Assembly (NCBI RefSeq): GCF_030867095.1
Contig: NC_081824.1
Span: 253,085,956 to 253,149,955, forward strand
Length of the DNA stretch: 64,000 nucleotides
DNA from: Alligator mississippiensis
Taxonomy: Eukaryota; Chordata; Crocodylia; Alligatoridae
Reading direction: 5' to 3'
Shown piece after piece: positions 1-33,676 of the stretch. The position numbers and the translations under genes are program-made. Numbering within the stretch: the stretch's first letter is position 1; each line of letters begins with the position of its first letter. The notes below the pieces were generated by a model. It worked only from the letters and a program-made list of their open reading frames with translations. It made no database searches and had not been told where the DNA came from.

Positions 1-1648
1 CTACTTTTGTCTGGCCTGCGCTGTGCAATTTGCCAGACTGGCAAGGACTATTGAAGGTGGGAGGAGGGAAATCTGCCTTCCTCTGTAACATAAGGCCTGG
101 CTCATCGTCTAAGACTCCAAGTCAGCTAGGCATGATTACAGTCCCTGCCAGGCAGAGGCCCAAGGTATTACCAGCACTTTGGTCTCTCCTACTCTCCTCC
201 TGGGACCCCCTTCACATTTGAAATCCTTTGGTTCTTACACAAAGCTCCTTATTTGTTATGGGGTGTCAGGCCAGTGCTCTACAATGGATGTTCTTGTTTA
301 TTCACCAAGACTTAAGACCAATTACGTTCTTACTAGTGATGGCAGGGGATTGGACATGAAGGATCAGGTGGACTCTTGCACTGCTTTGCATACATGCATT
401 TCATAAGCACCCGAATGCACTGGGCAGCCCCAGGGACTTGATTAGAGAACAGCAGGAAGATCAGCTTGGGGAAGGGAGGGAAACAGGTTCCTTGTAAAGT
501 GAAAGGCAGAGAAGAACAGCAATGGGATTGTGCCCTTGTTTGCTTCTTTATTACTGAGGATGAAGGGCTGAAAGGTGGGGAATCTCTTTTCAGATGTTCT
601 CTTTTTGCTTGCTTTATTACCTTAGCGATCCATGTCAAGTGTGGAGGCAGGGTGAGCAGAGCATAAGGCAGAATTCTGCCATCCCGAGAGAGTAACCGAG
701 AAAGAAATTTTATTTGCGCCATTTAAAATTTGGGTTTGTTTGCATCTGTTTATTAAAGATCTCCATGCCACAGAGAGGGCATTGGCACTGGGGCTTAGGT
801 CTCAGTGCTGCCTCCCCAGTGAGGTCCTTTAACCAAACCAGACACCCCAGAGTCTGTATTCCCGAGGTGAAAAATGAGCAGACAGTACTCATTTAGAAAC
901 CTCCATGCCTTTCAAATCTACTGCATCCAACACAAGATAGTAAAACAAAGGGCATCTGGCCAGTTATATTAAAACAATCTTTTGCAGACCCTGTAAGATT
1001 TTTCAGCTTTCCTCCCTCTCTACCTGCTGCAGGGTAATTGAACTGAATGAAATATCTGCAAAGTCACCCCTGGAGAAGCCAGGCCCAGCTTTCATTATCT
1101 TGCTCAGAGACTACACCAACAAAAATAGAAAGTCTAGTGTTTTTTTTTTGCCACCCCCAGGTTCTTGCTTTGCTGAGAGACTAGCACATTCGGGGATGAG
1201 TGACAAGGTGAAAATTTTTCTGTATTTCTTTTAAAATAGCTAATTGAACATAGTGCTGGGGAAAAGCAGCCTACATTGCCAACCTTGAGGGGGTGGGGTA
1301 GTCTTGACTAGGTAAAAGCTAATCAAGTTTCCCACGCACACTGTTTCCCACTCCTGACCCAGAGAGCTCCACTGCTACAGTTCATTCAGTCCTCAGCCTC
1401 TCAGGGCCCATTAACGTGATAGGTGTTCCTGGGGTGCAGGCACCTGTCTAAAGTGGCCGGATTAAAACCACCAATCCACTTCTTGTAACATCTCTAATCA
1501 AATGGCTGCAGTTTTCAGTTGCCCCTGGCTTAGCCCAGATCTGAATGAGCAACCAAGGCAGGTACGTGCTTTATGTACTTTATTCTCAGTCCCCAGAACA
1601 ACCTACTTCCCTACTCTCACCACTGGACTAGGACAGCCTCCTTTGTGT
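1..1648 (-). other. GPR156: GPR156 3' UTR and downstream flank
   Basis: This stretch lies downstream of the GPR156 stop codon in transcript orientation. It has no recognisable coding region on either strand. Besides the signal at 1579-1584, minus-strand AATAAA hexamers occur near 709-714 and 749-754, so the 3' UTR may end about 70, 900 or 940 nt after the stop. A 14-bp perfect palindrome (GGCAGAATTCTGCC) sits near 668-681. The true 3' end cannot be decided from sequence alone. Confidence 0.4.
1579..1584 (-). terminator. GPR156: Candidate poly(A) signal of GPR156
   Basis: The minus strand reads AATAAA here, 65 nt after the TAG stop. It is the first canonical hexamer in the transcript direction. 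A very short 3' UTR would result, so the later hexamers near 709 and 749 are alternatives. Confidence 0.35.
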
Positions 1649-23199
<21,551 letters not shown>

Positions 23200-23232
23200 A
23201 TCACATCCTTGGCCTTCATTCAGCCATTGCTT
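23200..23232 (-). promoter_or_regulatory. GPR156: GPR156 5' leader segment with two minimal upstream reading frames
   Basis: The leader part of the first coding exon carries ATG-GCT-GAA-TGA at 23227-23216 (G at -3, G at +4, good start context). It also carries ATG-TGA, a bare start-stop, at 23206-23201, ending one base before the main ATG at 23199. Such elements are known to reduce translation of the main frame. That they do so here is inference. Confidence 0.65.
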
Positions 23233-24283
23233 CTGGGCAGTGTGGAGGGCAAGGGTTAGCTGAGAAGTGGCAGGTAGTCCAAGCCTTTGCTAAGCTATCA
23301 TAGGAGCTCAAGTTCCTCCAGTGCCAACAACAGCCTCAAAGGTCACCTGTTCTCCCTGCTGCATGTCTCAGGTGTGCAAGGGGAAACAGAAGGGCCATGG
23401 TGCAGTGGCATCCAGTTCACAAACATCCCCACTCATGACCAGAGCCTGAATGGAGCCAGGAGGAAGCTTTCCAGGCCCTGCAAGCATCCAGGTGTCTTTG
23501 CAGATGCCAATACAAGTCCATGTTAGTAAATGTTACTGCTCCTCTTCACACACCATAGCAATCTTGCTAGTTCACCAGCAGATGGCAGCCTCCTCTGCTC
23601 TTAAATCCCCAAGGCCCCAGCTTCTCCCCCCTTCCAGAGCCAGCTGCCGGCACAGTCGAGACCTCCTGAGGGCCGCAAAGGAAGCAGGCTGCCATTCATC
23701 CTGTCACAGATAAAGAACAGCAATTATTGCAGGCCCCAGTGCCCCACGATGGGCCAGAGAGGAACGAGAAGTTTAAATTCTTAGTATTTCAATATTGATG
23801 GTGCTGTTCCGGCCAATCAGGATCTGGGATCACACCTAGGGTGGGTACTGTACCCGTTCCTGCATGGACACAGCCCTTGCTTCCAAGGTCTCAGTGTTCA
23901 GATGTTATTAAATCACTTGTAGCTGCTGGAGTCTCCAAAACAGGCAGATGTGGAAATTTGATCCGGACCTCGGGATTGGGAAGTACTGGCTAGCAGCTTA
24001 GCACCAAGCCTGCCGCCAGAAAAACAGCTTAGCTGGGAGGGTGCCCAGCAGCAGCAGTAAGACCTCCCCACTGAGGGTTTCACCCTGCCTAGGGCAGAGG
24101 GAATGCACAGCACCCCCAACTGGCACAGAGGTCATCCTTTCCTGGAAAGCCACCTTGCCCATAGGCAGAGGCTGAGGGCACCACACTGACCCCCTACTGT
24201 GTGCCTTCTCCTCTCCCCAGTGGAAGAAGGGGATCTCAAACCCCATGTGGGTGGCTATAAGATGTACAGCTCCTTGAAACAAG

Positions 24284-24355
24284 TTTCATAGAAAACCAAG
24301 GCTGGCAGGGACCTCAAGCATTCATTTGGTCCAACCAGGGATCAAACCTGTAACA
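24284..24355 (-). mobile_element. CR1 LINE 3' end, antisense
   Basis: The plus strand reads TTCATAGAAAACCAAGGCTG, then GCAGGGACCTCAAG and GGTCCAACC: the reverse complement of the CR1 3' UTR. The copy is short. Confidence 0.65.
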
Positions 24356-25016
24356 TTGGTGTTATTAGTCCCACGATCTAGCCAATTCCCTGGCAGAATG
24401 CCAAAGCTTTACTGGTTCCAGGTGAGGCAGCTGCTGAATGCCTTGAGATTCTGCTTGATCCAGGACAGCACGTAGTCATTAAACATGGTTGGCCGAATAG
24501 GGAAGGAGTCACTCCCTGCCTTATATGAAATATGTGCTTAACTGCTCAGCTGTCTCAGGGTCCCAGCAATGGCCACACTCAAAGACAACTCAAAAGTCTG
24601 CTGCCCCTGTTAACTCTCTTGTAGGCCTGGCTGCCCAGCATTCTAGACTGCATCCCTGTGACGGCTCCCCTCTGCACCTTCATTTCTGTTCCTTATTTGA
24701 TCCTTGGCTGTGGGGATGTACTGGGCCCCATTACCATGTTACACATGAGGTCTTACCCCCACATATCTGTATTCAATTAGCACTGCCCCCCTGAGAAGCA
24801 ATAGATTGTTATTTATTGTTGGGTTGTAGCAATATTTTTGGTGAATACACAATTTGGACTCTTCTCCCAGACACTGCTTACTGGCTGGGTATCTGTGATG
24901 CTAGCTTCACTATGCTGTCAGATTTATTAGCATTTAGGTAGCTTTTCATCAGTCCATGATGGTCCATGTACCTGAGCTAAAAATTAATGGCCTTTGCTGA
25001 GAAGTATTGTCAAATC

Positions 25017-25065
25017 CTGAGATCCTTACTCAGGCAAAACCCCTATTGACTTCAGTGAGTGAAGA
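25017..25065. repeat. Sauropsid short repeat remnant
   Basis: GATCCTTACTCAGGCAAAAC followed by CCCTATTGACTTCAGTG resembles one arm of a widespread sauropsid foldback repeat. Only one arm is evident. Confidence 0.4.
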
Positions 25066-28000
25066 AGGGCTGAGATACAACTGAGGAATGGTGCTGGGAT
25101 GTGCCACACATTTACTTTGCTTTCTGTTAGTAAAGGCTTAGATATCCTCAGAAGCTAGAAGACAAGATTCTCAGCTAGGGTAAACCTGTCTACGTCTGCT
25201 AAAAGTCTGCCCCCAAATAGATATCATGATCAAAGGCAGGGTTATCCACATGGATGAGGCATCCATTCTGCACTGGAACTGAGCCCCACCTCTTTGAACC
25301 CCAAAGTGGAAGCCTTTAACAAATAAAGTAGCCCTCAAGTTAGGTACCCTATATGAGCCTTATTATTACCAGTCTTGTACCCCCAAATTGTGAATGCAAT
25401 ATAGGTTCTTCTCCTTCTGAGGCCTCCCATACAATGACTAACAGAAGCCTGGTCTTTTCAAACACTCTGCTTTTGAGACTGCAACTCCTCCCAGGAACAT
25501 ATCCTAGGACCAGCATTTGGAGTTCCTATGCAATTAATTTTAGAAGGTTATATGCTACTGACAGGCTGGACAGTGGAAGAGAAATACTGTTGTAGGAAAA
25601 TCTAACTGATGTGCAGGGCAACAGACATCACGGTGATGATGGTATTGGGACTGATAGAGATAGCAGAAAACAGGCATGCCCACAACATAATTAATGTCAC
25701 CAGTCACATCTGTTCATGCTCCTGCTTTGCTTATGGAATTTTCTCTGCCTATGAAGAGGTTGGGAAATTCATTGAAGCCATGCTGACAGGGAGTCAGACA
25801 CAGAAAGCACATATAGGGGGTGTGTGGGGGGTGGGGGAAGGGATGCTCACTGTGACCCCTAGTCCTCTTCTATCTTAGTAGAATTGTATGAACCAGAGGC
25901 CAAACCCTTTGATTCTTCAACAACCACCATCCTCCCTGCAATGCAAGCCTTCCTAGGAATCTCTGGAAGGAGATTTCCCTGGAGCTCTCGCTTGGCAGGG
26001 AGGTGTTGGCATTTCCTAGGTAGGGTTCAGTCTGGGCCAGACAGAGGGTGCAGCCTCAGTGACAGGACCATACTCTTTTAAAAGGAAAAAAAATTCCCCC
26101 TCTTTATGCCCAGAGGTCTCACCCCAGCAGATGCACACATGCAACAGCAGCTGGCCAAGAGCTCCTGCCAGCATGCAGCAGATTCACTGCAAAAAAAACA
26201 AAATTTCCTCCACTGAGTCAAAGCTCATGCTCCTCACAGAAGGATCGAACTGTGCATGTGGCCACCAGCACTGCAAAGGCACCCACGCAATTCAAGACCA
26301 TGCCTGGTAGCACAATTCCTCCTGAAGCTTCCAGGCCCCCCGGGTACCCTTCTGCAGGCAGGCCCTTGTGGTTGTGACAGGCCGCCCGAGCCCTTCTTCC
26401 CCTGCCCACACCCCCAAAGTCAGAGGGCTCCCTTCTGTGCTAAGCTGTTTTGTATCACCTGAAAGTCAAAAGAACAGCTAGGGAAATACTCAGCAAATGG
26501 CTTCCCTCACAAGCAGGCCAAAGGACAGCTGGGCCATCCACCAACATGTAAGAGAAAGAAGGAAAACCCTTTATTGCAGGGACAGCTCTGCTCTAGGAAA
26601 TGACGATGTGGGAAAGCACAGCCCATATGGGGCTCCACATTCCTGCGGGTGGCTGCTCCTCAGCAGGGGAGCAGAAGCCTTAAAAACCTCCCTCTTGAAA
26701 ACCCTTTCATGCAGTTATGCAAATGGCCATAGTGCAATCTGGAGGAAAGCTGGTCACCGAGGACAATTAGCCCTCGTTAGTATGCAATAAGGCGAGCACT
26801 AGCGTTAGCATGGGCATCGCCACAAGGCAACAGCCACTTCCATTTGGGTTCCCTCCCTTAATGAGAGCTGGCGGAAACCATGCCACTCCCTTTCAATGCA
26901 CGGAGCCTGGGAAGGCAAGGAATGTCAATCATGCTTCAGGACGCAGCCGGGCAAAGCTTCTCAAATGCCCTGAGGGCAGGGCTCATAGGGCAGCTCCCCT
27001 GTGGGACTCCCATGGGTTCAGTGTGGGTCACTTTGCTCAGCATCCAGAAGCGGGGCAGGTGCACTGCTAGTTGAAAGTCATGGCTGTTCCAATTTCCAGG
27101 AGGTCACCACAGCTGCCATCTTGCTAGCTACCACCAAACCAGGGTGGGGCTGGGGCAAAATTTGCCTGGCAAACCCCTGAGCGCTGTGAGAACCATAGGT
27201 AGTGAAGCAGGGCCTAGAGCCAATGCTGAGCTGGTGCAAGCATGCACCAGGTTAACAAGTGTGGCACAAGTGTATGTGCATTTGCAAGGCCCTCCAGGGG
27301 ACACCTCTTTCTTGTTCACTATAGGGGAAGCAGTATCCCCTCCCTTCTTCCAAATCCTAGAAGTCTCCTCCACTGCAGCAAAGAACGAACTCCCTGGGGG
27401 CCTAGAGTAAGATGGTCTTCTCAGCTCAACTCCCTTGTTTCTACAGGAAAATCTATGAATCTCCTGGCAGGCTTTTACTGCTCAGTCCTAGGGATGAAAT
27501 GGCAGAAGACCCCCACCACCAGGGGTTGGCTCCTACCTTCCAAGACAAGGGGGGCTGTGGATTCACAGCTCTGAAAGAACTCAAGGGATCCTGTGGGCAA
27601 TGCCAATGGGTTACTTTCAAGGTTGAGATGGTTGCTCATTTACTGTTGAGCTTCTGGCTGAAACATTTACCTGAACAAGTCAGAAAGAGTTTTGATGCTA
27701 GGAACCATCATGGCCCCATTTAAAGTTTCAAATTAAAAATTCAATAACTATCCACAATAAATTCTAGAACATCAAAACCTAAGTGAACAGAACAGACTAA
27801 CAAGGTTTTTTTTTCATGTTTATCCAGCATGCTAGGAAACATTAGGATGGTAAAACTTTTCCTAGGCTGGTTTTCACCCTAAATAACCATAGACAATGTG
27901 AGCGCTGCTGAACAATATGGCAAAAGGGGGACTAAACTAGCACTTACCTGTTAACTATTTGGTCTCTGACTCAACAGGCCAGAAGCTAAGAAGAAAAAAG

Positions 28001-28079
28001 TGAGAGAATAGCCTGCAGTAAAGAAGAAGTAAAGTAGAGCCATCCAGGAAGAGCACTCACCAACTGCAGATGCTTCCCA

Positions 28080-28235
28080 GCCTAGTGAAAGGTATTTATA
28101 CACGAAAGCTTGCAAAGCATAATTTTTTCAACTATTTGAGTTGGTCTGATAAAAGATACCAGATATACCCAAAGAACCTTGTCTGTCTATGTCCTTAGAC
28201 TAACATGGCTACAACCTACACCCCTGCAGTAAAAA
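28080..28235 (+). mobile_element. Dispersed repeat with hammerhead-like core (Penelope-like?), copy A
   Basis: It contains CACGAAAGCTTGCAAAG at about 28101-28117, then ACTATTTGAGTTGGTCTGAT, AAAAGATACC and CCTTGTCTGTCTATG. The same family occurs inverted at about 42580-42720. The segment CCTAGTGAAA (28081-28090), a short hairpin and CGAAA resemble a decayed hammerhead-ribozyme core (CTGATGA / hairpin / GAAA). Penelope-like retroelements are known to carry such motifs. The family assignment is inference. Confidence 0.5.
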
Positions 28236-29235
28236 ACACATTCTTTTAAAGCAGAAGTAAAACCAGTGGTAGGTAGCAGATGGAAAGTACCCATGCTTAT
28301 CTCATAAGGTGCCAAAAATCTCTTTCTTTGGATTCTTCAAGATCAAAGGTGTCACTGAATGAAACTTTTGTTTACTGGAAGTGGATGACCAGCAACAACG
28401 ACGGTTATGATTATCTTGCAAAAACAACATTTTGATGCCCTGATTTTAAAAATTGTGTAAATTTGTGTTCCAAGCTCTCACTTTCATTTAAATACCATTT
28501 TGTTTGCTTTTTTGAAAACCATCACCACCCTCCAAATTTCATAGAGGCTAAGATTGAGAGAACATATAAAACTGACACAAAATATAGGAGCCCAAAATAG
28601 GAAGAAGAGTAATAAACAGGCCTGACAGAAGGTAAATTCAAGTTCCTCCCTTTTTACCCATCAGTTGAAACAGAGCATCCAGACTTCTGCTTGTGAAGGA
28701 GACTTTGTCATAGTTCAGTTGGTCAAAGAATGAAAAAGCTAGGAAGTAGTCACAGAAGACAGAACAGTTGAATTCAGATATATATCATTTAAAAAAAACC
28801 CAACACCCTGCACTCCTGTTTACCCACGGCAGCAGGGTCTGCCACGAAGAGGGTGGATAAACCTGACCCCTCAAGTAGAAATCCATTGGGAGCTTCAGTG
28901 CACAGAAGAGAGGGCAATGGTGCATCCATGCTCATGCACCACACTGTCCAGCAGGGGGCAGTAAGGTGTACATCACCAGTGCCATTATGCACCATGGATG
29001 TGGAGGAACCCTGGGAGAACAAGACTTAGCAAGACTTACCAAGACAGTAGCACATTGCAGGGAAGAAAAAGCATGAAGTACTAGCAAGCAGCAGCAACAA
29101 GGCAAACTACACCACATTACAGATCACCAGCCCATCTCATGTCTGGCCTCCTACGTGGATCAGACCTTCACTGAGAATGCCCACCTGGGGGCTAGCCACA
29201 GAAGCAGTGCTTTTGTGGGCCACCTGCCCCTAGGA

Positions 29236-29535
29236 CAGTGGTTCTCAACCTGTTTAGACTCAAGGTTGCCCTCAGAAAATGCCAGCTCTCAGCTTCCACT
29301 TGTTTTTTGACTACAGAAAAATGCTACAGCAGTTCTTCTGTTACAAAGAACTCAGAAAGCCCACAACAGGGCAGAATGTTCTTAATACTATGGATTCCTA
29401 TTTGAAATATCTAGGTTTATCTTGTGAATCATGTTTGCACACCTAAAAGTGTTAATGTTGCATGACACCCCAAGGCATCTTTGAAAGGATCTCATGGCAT
29501 CCCACGGTATCATGGACCCCTGGTTGACAATCATT
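29236..29535 (+). mobile_element. Non-autonomous hAT-like element
   Basis: It starts CAGTGGTTCTCAACCTG and ends GGTTGACAATCATTG, an imperfect inverted repeat. Flanks CCCTAGGA and CTTTAGAA agree at 5 of 8 positions. It belongs to the same family as 46344-46621 and the fragment at 62250-62341, sharing GAACTCAGAAAGCCCACAAC with the former. Confidence 0.7.
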
Positions 29536-29634
29536 GCTTTAGAAGGACCTCCCCAGCCTCACTTTGGAGAGAGCCCCAAATGACTCAGAAATTACTGTAG
29601 TTCTCCATCACCAGAGGCCCAGACTGGATTCCAT

Positions 29635-29830
29635 CTGTGTAGTTTTATCTGCACTGCACTCTTCCAAACAGCACCTGCTCCAGGCTTCCTTGCTCTACAG
29701 ACATGGTGAACATCACCAGGACCATAAATATTTCAGTGGTTTCAGACTCTGGGCCCGGCATCCTTCTTCCCCACTCCTATGAATATTTAAAGATCTCCAT
29801 AGTGCAGAGCCCCACATATTCTGCTCAGAA
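29635..29830 (-). mobile_element. hAT-like fragment related to 33677-34148
   Basis: The reverse complement matches 33765-33920: shared pieces include CAGAGTCTGAAGCCACTGAA-like and TTTAAATATTCA...GTGGAGAAGAAGGATG-like sequence. It has no ends and is an internal remnant. Confidence 0.5.
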
Positions 29831-30002
29831 GAGTCATAGCAAATAAAGGCTGGCAATTGTGCTGTGCAATTTTGCAGGACAAAGACACAGCAGGATGCTG
29901 TGTTGTAATAGTGTGACCCTTACACCTACCCACAATGGCATTGAGTCAACTTGGCACGACCTTTATATTCATGCTGGGATGCAACCACAGGTGTACCACC
30001 TT

Positions 30003-30250
30003 AGAATCATAGAAAATGAGGGTTGGGAGGGACCTCAGGAGGTCATCTAGTCCAACCCCCTGCTGAAAGCAGGACCAGCCCCAACTAGATCATCCCACCC
30101 AGGGCTTTGTCAAGCCAGGCCTTAAAAACCTCCAAGGATGGAGCTTCCACGACCTCTCTGGGTAACCTGTGCCAGTGCTTCACCACCCTCCTAGTGAGAA
30201 AGATTTTCCTAATATCCAACCTAAACCATCCTAATATTAAACCTAAACTT
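30003..30250 (-). mobile_element. CR1 LINE 3' part, antisense
   Basis: AGAATCATAGAAAATGAGGG, GGGACCTCAGGAGGTCATCT and AGTCCAACCCCCTGCTGAAA are the classical CR1 3' UTR read in reverse. It continues with AAAAACCTCCAAGGATGGAG and AACCTAAACC. About 250 bp, 5'-truncated. Confidence 0.88.
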
Positions 30251-32119
30251 GTCATCATCATGCCTCCATATTCTAGGTCTGAGATCCTTGGCCAGCCATT
30301 GCTTCTCTACAGCCTTCCAAGGCACTTGACATGGCCTGTGACGTCCTTCAGTAGGCGAGATCCTGTTGCCTCCATGACTTCACAAGCAGTCTCACTGCCT
30401 TCAGTGGATTTAGCACAAGTGTAACTAACCTGCACAGAGCAGACAATTATGTGAGAAGGCACAGAAGAGGATGGCCTACAATTCCCTCTCCCTTAGCTCC
30501 TCTATCTCTGCAGGGTAACAGAAGTACAAGGTGCTATCACCCAATTACTTATTTGGCTATTCTTCAGAGTAGAACTGTGCTCTGAGAACTCTATTTTAAG
30601 CTGGCATAAAGGGACAACTGCTTTTTTTTCCTCATGAGATTGTTCACAACAGTCTCATCGCATCTGAGGCATAATTAGGTCTCTAATTATTCCACAAGCT
30701 GGCTTAAGCAGGTACACAGCTGCACAAAACAGACGGTGTGAGTTTCAGGACAGGTGGTAACCCTAAGAAACACATCTCTTTTCACGGCAGGGCAGCTGTG
30801 GAACTTGGGTGCCAACTGCATTATTGACAGAGGCAGCGAAAAGGAGCCCATGTTCCACTGGCTCTGCAGGCCTGGCAGAGTGAATGTGTTTTTTGGATGA
30901 CGAAGACAAATGCAGCAGATCCATGGATTTCAAAGCCAAAAGGGAAGACTATGGTTTGTTTAGTCAGGCTCACAGCACTTCCCCATGATGCCTCAATCAA
31001 AGTCTATATCTGTGTGTTAAGAGCTGTAGTCTCTACCCCTCAGTGGCCCCATGGGCAGCAGTACCGAAGAAGAAATGCCCTGTAAGCACCATCACACTTC
31101 ACTCTCCCTGTCAAGCTTAGTTTAATTTAACATCTTAATTTCCTGCAGCCACAAGCAATGCTGGAGGGATTTGCAGGCAACGTGCTGCCCATGAGCCATG
31201 AGTTGTGGACCACTGTGGTACAGCTCAGAGGGACTCAGTGCATGGGGCTATTGGTGGTTGTACACCCATGCTCAGGCAGTAACTGCAGGGTGTGGGTATA
31301 TGTATAATAGATCGGTATGAAATGCAGCTGCGCTGGATCTATCAGGTGACAAAAGACACACACGGGATGCATAAACAATGCAGGTTGTAATGCAACACTT
31401 GCTGCCCCTGCCAGACAGCTTCACATTATGGGGGGGATCTAATTTCCTGCCCACAATGGATTCAGTGGCCAGCTGCTGCACCATCCTATCAGTCTGCAAA
31501 CTGCCCAGGCGTGCAATGGAAAAGCCAGACCTAGGCAAAGACTCCTCAAAATGCCTTGGTCTCATACTCTGCCGTGCTGCCTGGTCAGGTCCCAAGTGCT
31601 TTATTTATCAAGCTCCCACTGGGCTTGCCACAAAAACTCATGCTGACAGTCCAGTGTTAAAGATCACACCATCTCTCTCTTGCCCTGTTTTCTCAATGCG
31701 GATGGATGCAGTGGAACTTTATAGACAGCAGGTTGCTGACATCCCTTTCTGCACCCTGCTCCAGGAGGCTGGCCAAGGTGAAAGCTTTGTATGAAAAAAA
31801 GCAGGCAAATGGCCCTGCAAAATCACTTCTTGCTTGCAGAGCTTCTTGCAAGAGTGTCTCCGTGTCCACAGAATCTCCCTGCGAACACGGGACTGCTTTT
31901 AATGTCTGCAAGTGCTTTGAGTGAGGGGCTCCCAGCTGCTTCACACCCCACTCGCTCCTAGAGATGCGGGGTGTTTCCAGCCCACCGCCGGCGCGGCAGC
32001 TACAACACCACCAGTCCTTAAGCCTGTTGCCTTTCTGTTTTTCAAAGCAACCACCCCAAAAAGCTCCTGGTGGGCCCTCGCTCGGCTGTCTGCATGTGGG
32101 GCATTTGTCTTATTATGCA

Positions 32120-32830
32120 CACCCACCCTCAGCTCCGTGCCAAGGCCAGGGGCTCGCTTCTGCACCTCCAGAAGGGGCCGAAGCCTCGCTGGGCTGCCCA
32201 TGCTGAGCCAACCCGGGGGCACAGCCACAGCCTGCCCTCCCCTGCGCCCCCCAGCCTGCAGCTGGCACAGGCCCCCGAGGGGCCATCACAGCCTGCCTCC
32301 CAGGAGCGCTCAGCCGCCTTCATCCCCGGGGGGGCAGCCCTGGAGAGCCCCTCCCCGACTCGGGCATCTCCCCACCGCCCCTCAGCAATGCAGACACCCC
32401 CACTTTTCTTTTTTAAGAGCCATGCCTGGGCTCCCGCTGTTTCTGAGGGGGGGCAGCCCCCAGCCCGAGAGCCCGCCCGGGGAGGCGGCACTCACCGTCC
32501 GGCCGCGCCGCGCCGCAGCTCCTCCGGGCGCGGGGCCGAGCGAGCCGAGCCGAGCCGAGCCGAGCAGGGGCCGCCCCCTGCCTGCACCGCCCCTGGCTCC
32601 ACCTGCCCCGGCCCGCTCGTCCGCCCCCCCCGCCACCAGGGCAGCCTCGGAGGGACCTGCTGCCCCTCCACATCCCCTCTCCCCTTGGCAAGCGCTGGCC
32701 CAGCCCCCCGTCCTCCTGCCCTGGCCTCGCTTGCGCTCTTGTCTGAACTCCCTCAGCCCCCCTGGCCCTGGGGGGAGCTCCACAAAGCCCTGGCTGGGGT
32801 GGCCGGGGGGGCGCTGGTCCTGCTTTGAGC
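32120..32830 (-). promoter_or_regulatory. GPR156: CpG-rich block, probable GPR156 promoter
   Basis: This is the one long GC-rich, CpG-dense block between the two genes, densest at about 32450-32660. It holds a GAGCC pentanucleotide run near 32537-32566. A minus-strand splice donor lies inside it at 32495. Its place upstream of GPR156 and the lack of another gene suggest the GPR156 promoter. No TATA box is evident. Confidence 0.5.
32496..32620 (-). other. GPR156: Predicted non-coding first exon of GPR156
   Basis: The minus strand reads GGACG|GTGAGTGCC, a strong donor, with the exon ending at 32496 inside the CpG-rich block. Exon phase is irrelevant because it would precede the 33-nt leader with the start codon. 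The 5' boundary (32620) is a guess. Transcript data are needed. Confidence 0.35.
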
Positions 32831-32837
32831 AGGGGTC

Positions 32838-33099
32838 GGCGTGGGCTTCTCAACCCACAAGTGAGTCGCGAGAATATAGGAAAGGAACCAACCTGAAACA
32901 TGGATTCTCCTTTAACGAAGAAAAAGGTGGGAAACTGGGGCTTTTTTTCCCCTTGCGGGCTGGCAGAGCTCCAGCCTGCGAGGGCTGCTTGGGGCCCCTG
33001 CCCCACACACGGGGGAGCTGGGGGCAGGGGGCGCTGGGGCGGGACGGCACATCCGTGTATACAAATGGGTCCTGGTGCAAAGAAGGCTGAGAAGCACTG
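32838..33099 (+). mobile_element. hAT-like element, same family as 55117
   Basis: It shares with 55117-55465 the pieces CTTCTCAACCCA, TCTCCTTTAACG-like, CTTGCGGGCTGGCAGAG and ACAAATGGGTCCTGGT, and ends in GCTGAGAAGCACTG. The left end is blurred. It adjoins the CpG-rich block and raises its GC content. Confidence 0.65.
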
Positions 33100-33676
33100 G
33101 GCTAGATGATCTCCTGGCATGAACAACGTGTGCCCTGGGCAGCTGGGGGGGCATGGCCATGGCCATGGCGGGAGCGCAGTGGTGGGAAGTGGGGGAGCTC
33201 TTGCAGAACTGTGCCCTCACAGCTGCCCAGGGCAGGCGAGTGCTGACCAGGCGTCAGTGGCACCTTTTTGTAGGGGGTGCACTGCTATGCTCAAGGGGTG
33301 CACGTGCACCGGCATGCAGCCCCTGTACATCACCCCTGCCTCCTGGGGCCCCTTCTAACCCTCACTTTCTATGAGTGTATGAGGGGGCACATATGCCAGC
33401 TGGGCTCGCAGGAGGTATAACAAGGGCAGGGAGAACGGGCACAGTCGTGCACAAGGAGGGGATGCCGCTTTGCGGAGGCTTTCGAGGTGTCCGTGTGGCC
33501 TTGTTCCAGTTCAGAATGACGCCCCCCAGGAACAGAAACAGAAGGAACCCACATTTTTTAGTGCTGAGCAACACATTTTGTTCCAGTTTGACTTTCTGCT
33601 ATTATTTTTCGCACTGTTAATAATGTTGGGTGATATAAAGCAGGTGGCAGGCAGGGCAGAGTTGCACTGGGTAGAC

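Larger units (their letters stand above)
23233..32495 (-). other. GPR156 5'-leader intron (predicted)
   Basis: This 9.3-kb stretch would join the predicted non-coding exon at about 32.5 kb to the acceptor at 23233. It contains CR1 fragments, a hAT-like element (29236-29535), a dispersed family copy (28080-28235) and otherwise unassigned sequence. Further non-coding exons could be hidden here. Confidence 0.45.

Noticed and set aside
31921-33090. A 389-codon plus-strand open frame and long minus-strand frames over the CpG-rich block
   Set aside because: Open frames are expected by chance at this GC content. The composition is Pro/Ala/Ser/Gly-rich with no domain, and the right part runs through a hAT-like element.
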